Assembly: GCF_039542305.1 (NCBI RefSeq)
Contig: NZ_BAABHW010000007.1
Span: 113,073 to 177,072 of the forward strand
Source: Roseibacterium beibuensis
GTDB taxonomy: Bacteria > Pseudomonadota > Alphaproteobacteria > Rhodobacterales > Rhodobacteraceae
Length of the DNA stretch: 64,000 nt
Reading direction: 5' to 3'
Shown here: positions 62,905 through 64,000 of the stretch, piece by piece
Position numbering within the stretch: the first letter of the stretch is position 1
How the letters are laid out: every line of letters begins with the position of its first letter
The notes under the pieces: generated by a model
Seen by the model: only the letters and a program-made list of their open reading frames with translations
What the model was told of the DNA's origin: nothing
Databases searched by the model: none
Translations under genes and position numbers: made by a program

Positions 62905-63690
62905 ATGGCTCACTACCGCATGTACATAGACGATATACGAGACGTCGAGAACGCCGCAACAAACGATCCGAAGCGACGGTTTGCAAGCATCACTGGCGTC
63001 GTGATTGAGAAGGAATATTACACCTCTCAACTCTCGCCTCGCTTTGCCGCCATGAAGGAAGCGCATTTCGGCCTAACGCGGAAGTCCAGGCCCCCAATAC
63101 TCCACCGACATGATGTGATGGCGAAGAAGGGCTGTTTTTCGTGCCTAGAAGATCCCGAGCGCGAAAAAGCATGGAATGCGCATTGTTTGCGCCTCTACAG
63201 GCAAGCTGATTATCGTGTGATCACAGCGAGCGTGGATAAGATTGGGTTCTACTTCAAGTATCCCAAATGGAATGACGACATATATTTCCTGCTGGTTAAG
63301 ACACTTCTTGAGCGTTATTTTTTCCTCCTTCAGTCCGAAGGCGCTACGGGAGATGTTCTTGCCGAACAAAGGGGCAAGAGTGATAAACGTTTAAAGTTAA
63401 AGTTCAGAGAAACGCTTGATAACGGAACCGGCTTTATTTCGGCAAAAGACTTGAATAAACACATTACATCAAAGGAAATAAAGGTCAAACCAGAGAGCGA
63501 TGATATAGCTGGGCTCCAATTGGCTGACCTCTTGGCGGCGACCAGCTTTTCCCATTGCCACAAGATTTACGCAAAAGGTCGCGGGCCTCTCGGGTTCTCA
63601 AGTGAAGTCGCAGATATTCTTGAGACGGAAAAGTATCATAGAGACAATCGGGGAAATCCGAACAAATATGGGCGCGTATGGAGGCCATGA
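62905..63690 (+). CDS. DUF3800 domain protein
   Basis: 261 residues. N-terminal YRMYIDDIRDVEN corresponds to the DUF3800 acidic 'YIDES' strand (here Asp-Asp), and the C-terminal GLQLADLLAATSF is the second family motif. DUF3800 is predicted to have an RNase H-like nuclease fold. The start lacks a clear ribosome site. The region has more A+T and less GC-biased codon use than the housekeeping genes, in line with recent acquisition. It is next to a transposase. Confidence 0.8.
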   Translation: MAHYRMYIDDIRDVENAATNDPKRRFASITGVVIEKEYYTSQLSPRFAAMKEAHFGLTRKSRPPILHRHDVMAKKGCFSCLEDPEREKAWNAHCLRLYRQADYRVITASVDKIGFYFKYPKWNDDIYFLLVKTLLERYFFLLQSEGATGDVLAEQRGKSDKRLKLKFRETLDNGTGFISAKDLNKHITSKEIKVKPESDDIAGLQLADLLAATSFSHCHKIYAKGRGPLGFSSEVADILETEKYHRDNRGNPNKYGRVWRP

Positions 63691-63698
63691 ATTGAAAA

Positions 63699-63720
63699 CG
63701 GCCCCTGTCACCAAGGGCCG
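63699..63720. terminator. hairpin after the DUF3800 gene
   Basis: CGGCCC (63699-63704) pairs with GGGCCG (63715-63720). There is no T-run, so it is only terminator-like. The rest of the 131 bp before the transposase stop holds nothing I recognise. Confidence 0.35.
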
Positions 63721-63821
63721 CTGGGAAACATGAATCCCTACCTCCAGCATCAGACTGGATTACTCAACATATATGATGATGTTGCGATTCTGTCAAGAGA
63801 ATCAGTCACTTCCCACTTAAG

Positions 63822-64000
63822 TCACTGATTAGGCTGATGATAAGTCAGCCGCTTTCCGACTGCCCCAGATAGAGCGATCTCGCCCCGCTCCGCATCCTCA
63901 ACACCGTTCGCAGAGCGGTTGTTGTATCGGAACTCGAACTCAGCCGCGTAGCGGTGCAGGTGCTTCTTCGCGCAGTGCTGGTAGACGCCCTTCATGCCGC
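63822..64000 (-). CDS. IS1595-family transposase, C-terminal part
   Basis: Partial gene running off the right edge. The visible 59 codons (stop 63822-63824) have the IS1595/ISXO2 C-terminal pattern VYQHCAKKHLHRYAAEFEFR, then YNNRSANGVEDAER. This part includes the end of the DDE-type catalytic domain. The terminal inverted repeat cannot be fixed from here. Confidence 0.8.
   Translation of the reverse strand, partial: GMKGVYQHCAKKHLHRYAAEFEFRYNNRSANGVEDAERGEIALSGAVGKRLTYHQPNQ

Overview
The window is high-GC DNA with dense, short-spaced genes and looks like a chromosome segment of an alphaproteobacterium of the order Rhodobacterales (Roseobacter group). The main reasons are a CtrA response regulator next to a DUF1153/SciP-type protein, a class II (B12-dependent) ribonucleotide reductase NrdJ, the Usg family, a large RTX/Hint secreted protein, TRAP transport genes, an alphaproteobacterial GAAC-N7-GAAC LexA box, and many paired hairpin repeats. 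I saw no CRISPR array, rRNA operon or replication origin.

Layout. 1-1.4 kb: end of miaA and an AraC regulator. 1.6-9.5 kb: a family-5 ABC uptake cassette (Tat-type binding protein, two permeases, fused dual ATPase) followed by an exported metallo-beta-lactamase-fold hydrolase and a small membrane protein. 9.6-16.4 kb: hairpin repeats, a DUF2188 protein, nrdJ with a tandem pair of probable NrdR boxes, tRNA-Pro, DUF192, a double cold-shock protein and pdxH. 16.5-20.3 kb: fabI, gpt, a membrane protein, aroB and aroK. 20.3-27.6 kb: two envelope proteins, xerD, a CorC/HlyC-like membrane protein, a GcvT-type FAD demethylase and a MocA-like nucleotidyltransferase. 27.6-32.4 kb: a 1263-residue RTX/Hint protein, an 836-bp gene-free stretch and tRNA-Leu. 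32.4-39.3 kb: TRAP dctQM without a binding protein, exoD, dsbB, usg and gyrA. 39.5-42.4 kb: a LysR regulator and three small membrane proteins, at least two of them paralogues. 42.4-46.3 kb: trmFO, a methyltransferase, gluQRS, hisI and a NifU-like scaffold. 46.4-53.7 kb: an SOS-box-controlled 39-residue membrane protein, recG, ligA, ctrA, sciP and mnmA. 53.8-60.8 kb: four tRNAs (two identical tRNA-Asp, two tRNA-Val) among membrane and housekeeping genes, an HU-like protein with a basic tail and an exported polysaccharide deacetylase. 61-62.3 kb: a secreted S74-domain protein and two nearly identical small membrane proteins. 62.4-64 kb: AT-richer accessory DNA with a possible Cas2-like-fold protein, a 47-residue protein head-to-head with a DUF3800 protein, and the 3' end of an IS1595-type transposase that runs off the window.

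Genes that work together: aroK-aroB (shikimate pathway, ATGA overlap); ligA-recG (DNA repair, 8-base overlap) with an SOS-regulated small protein just downstream; sciP-ctrA (cell-cycle/motility circuit, each with a CtrA-like half-site pair upstream); the ABC cassette with its exported hydrolase; and trmFO, gluQRS, mnmA and miaA, which all modify tRNA.

The most unusual items are the SOS-box/39-aa membrane protein unit beside recG, which resembles in logic the Caulobacter SidA division inhibitor; the S74 plus twin microprotein cluster; and the DUF3800/47-aa head-to-head pair beside an IS1595 end.
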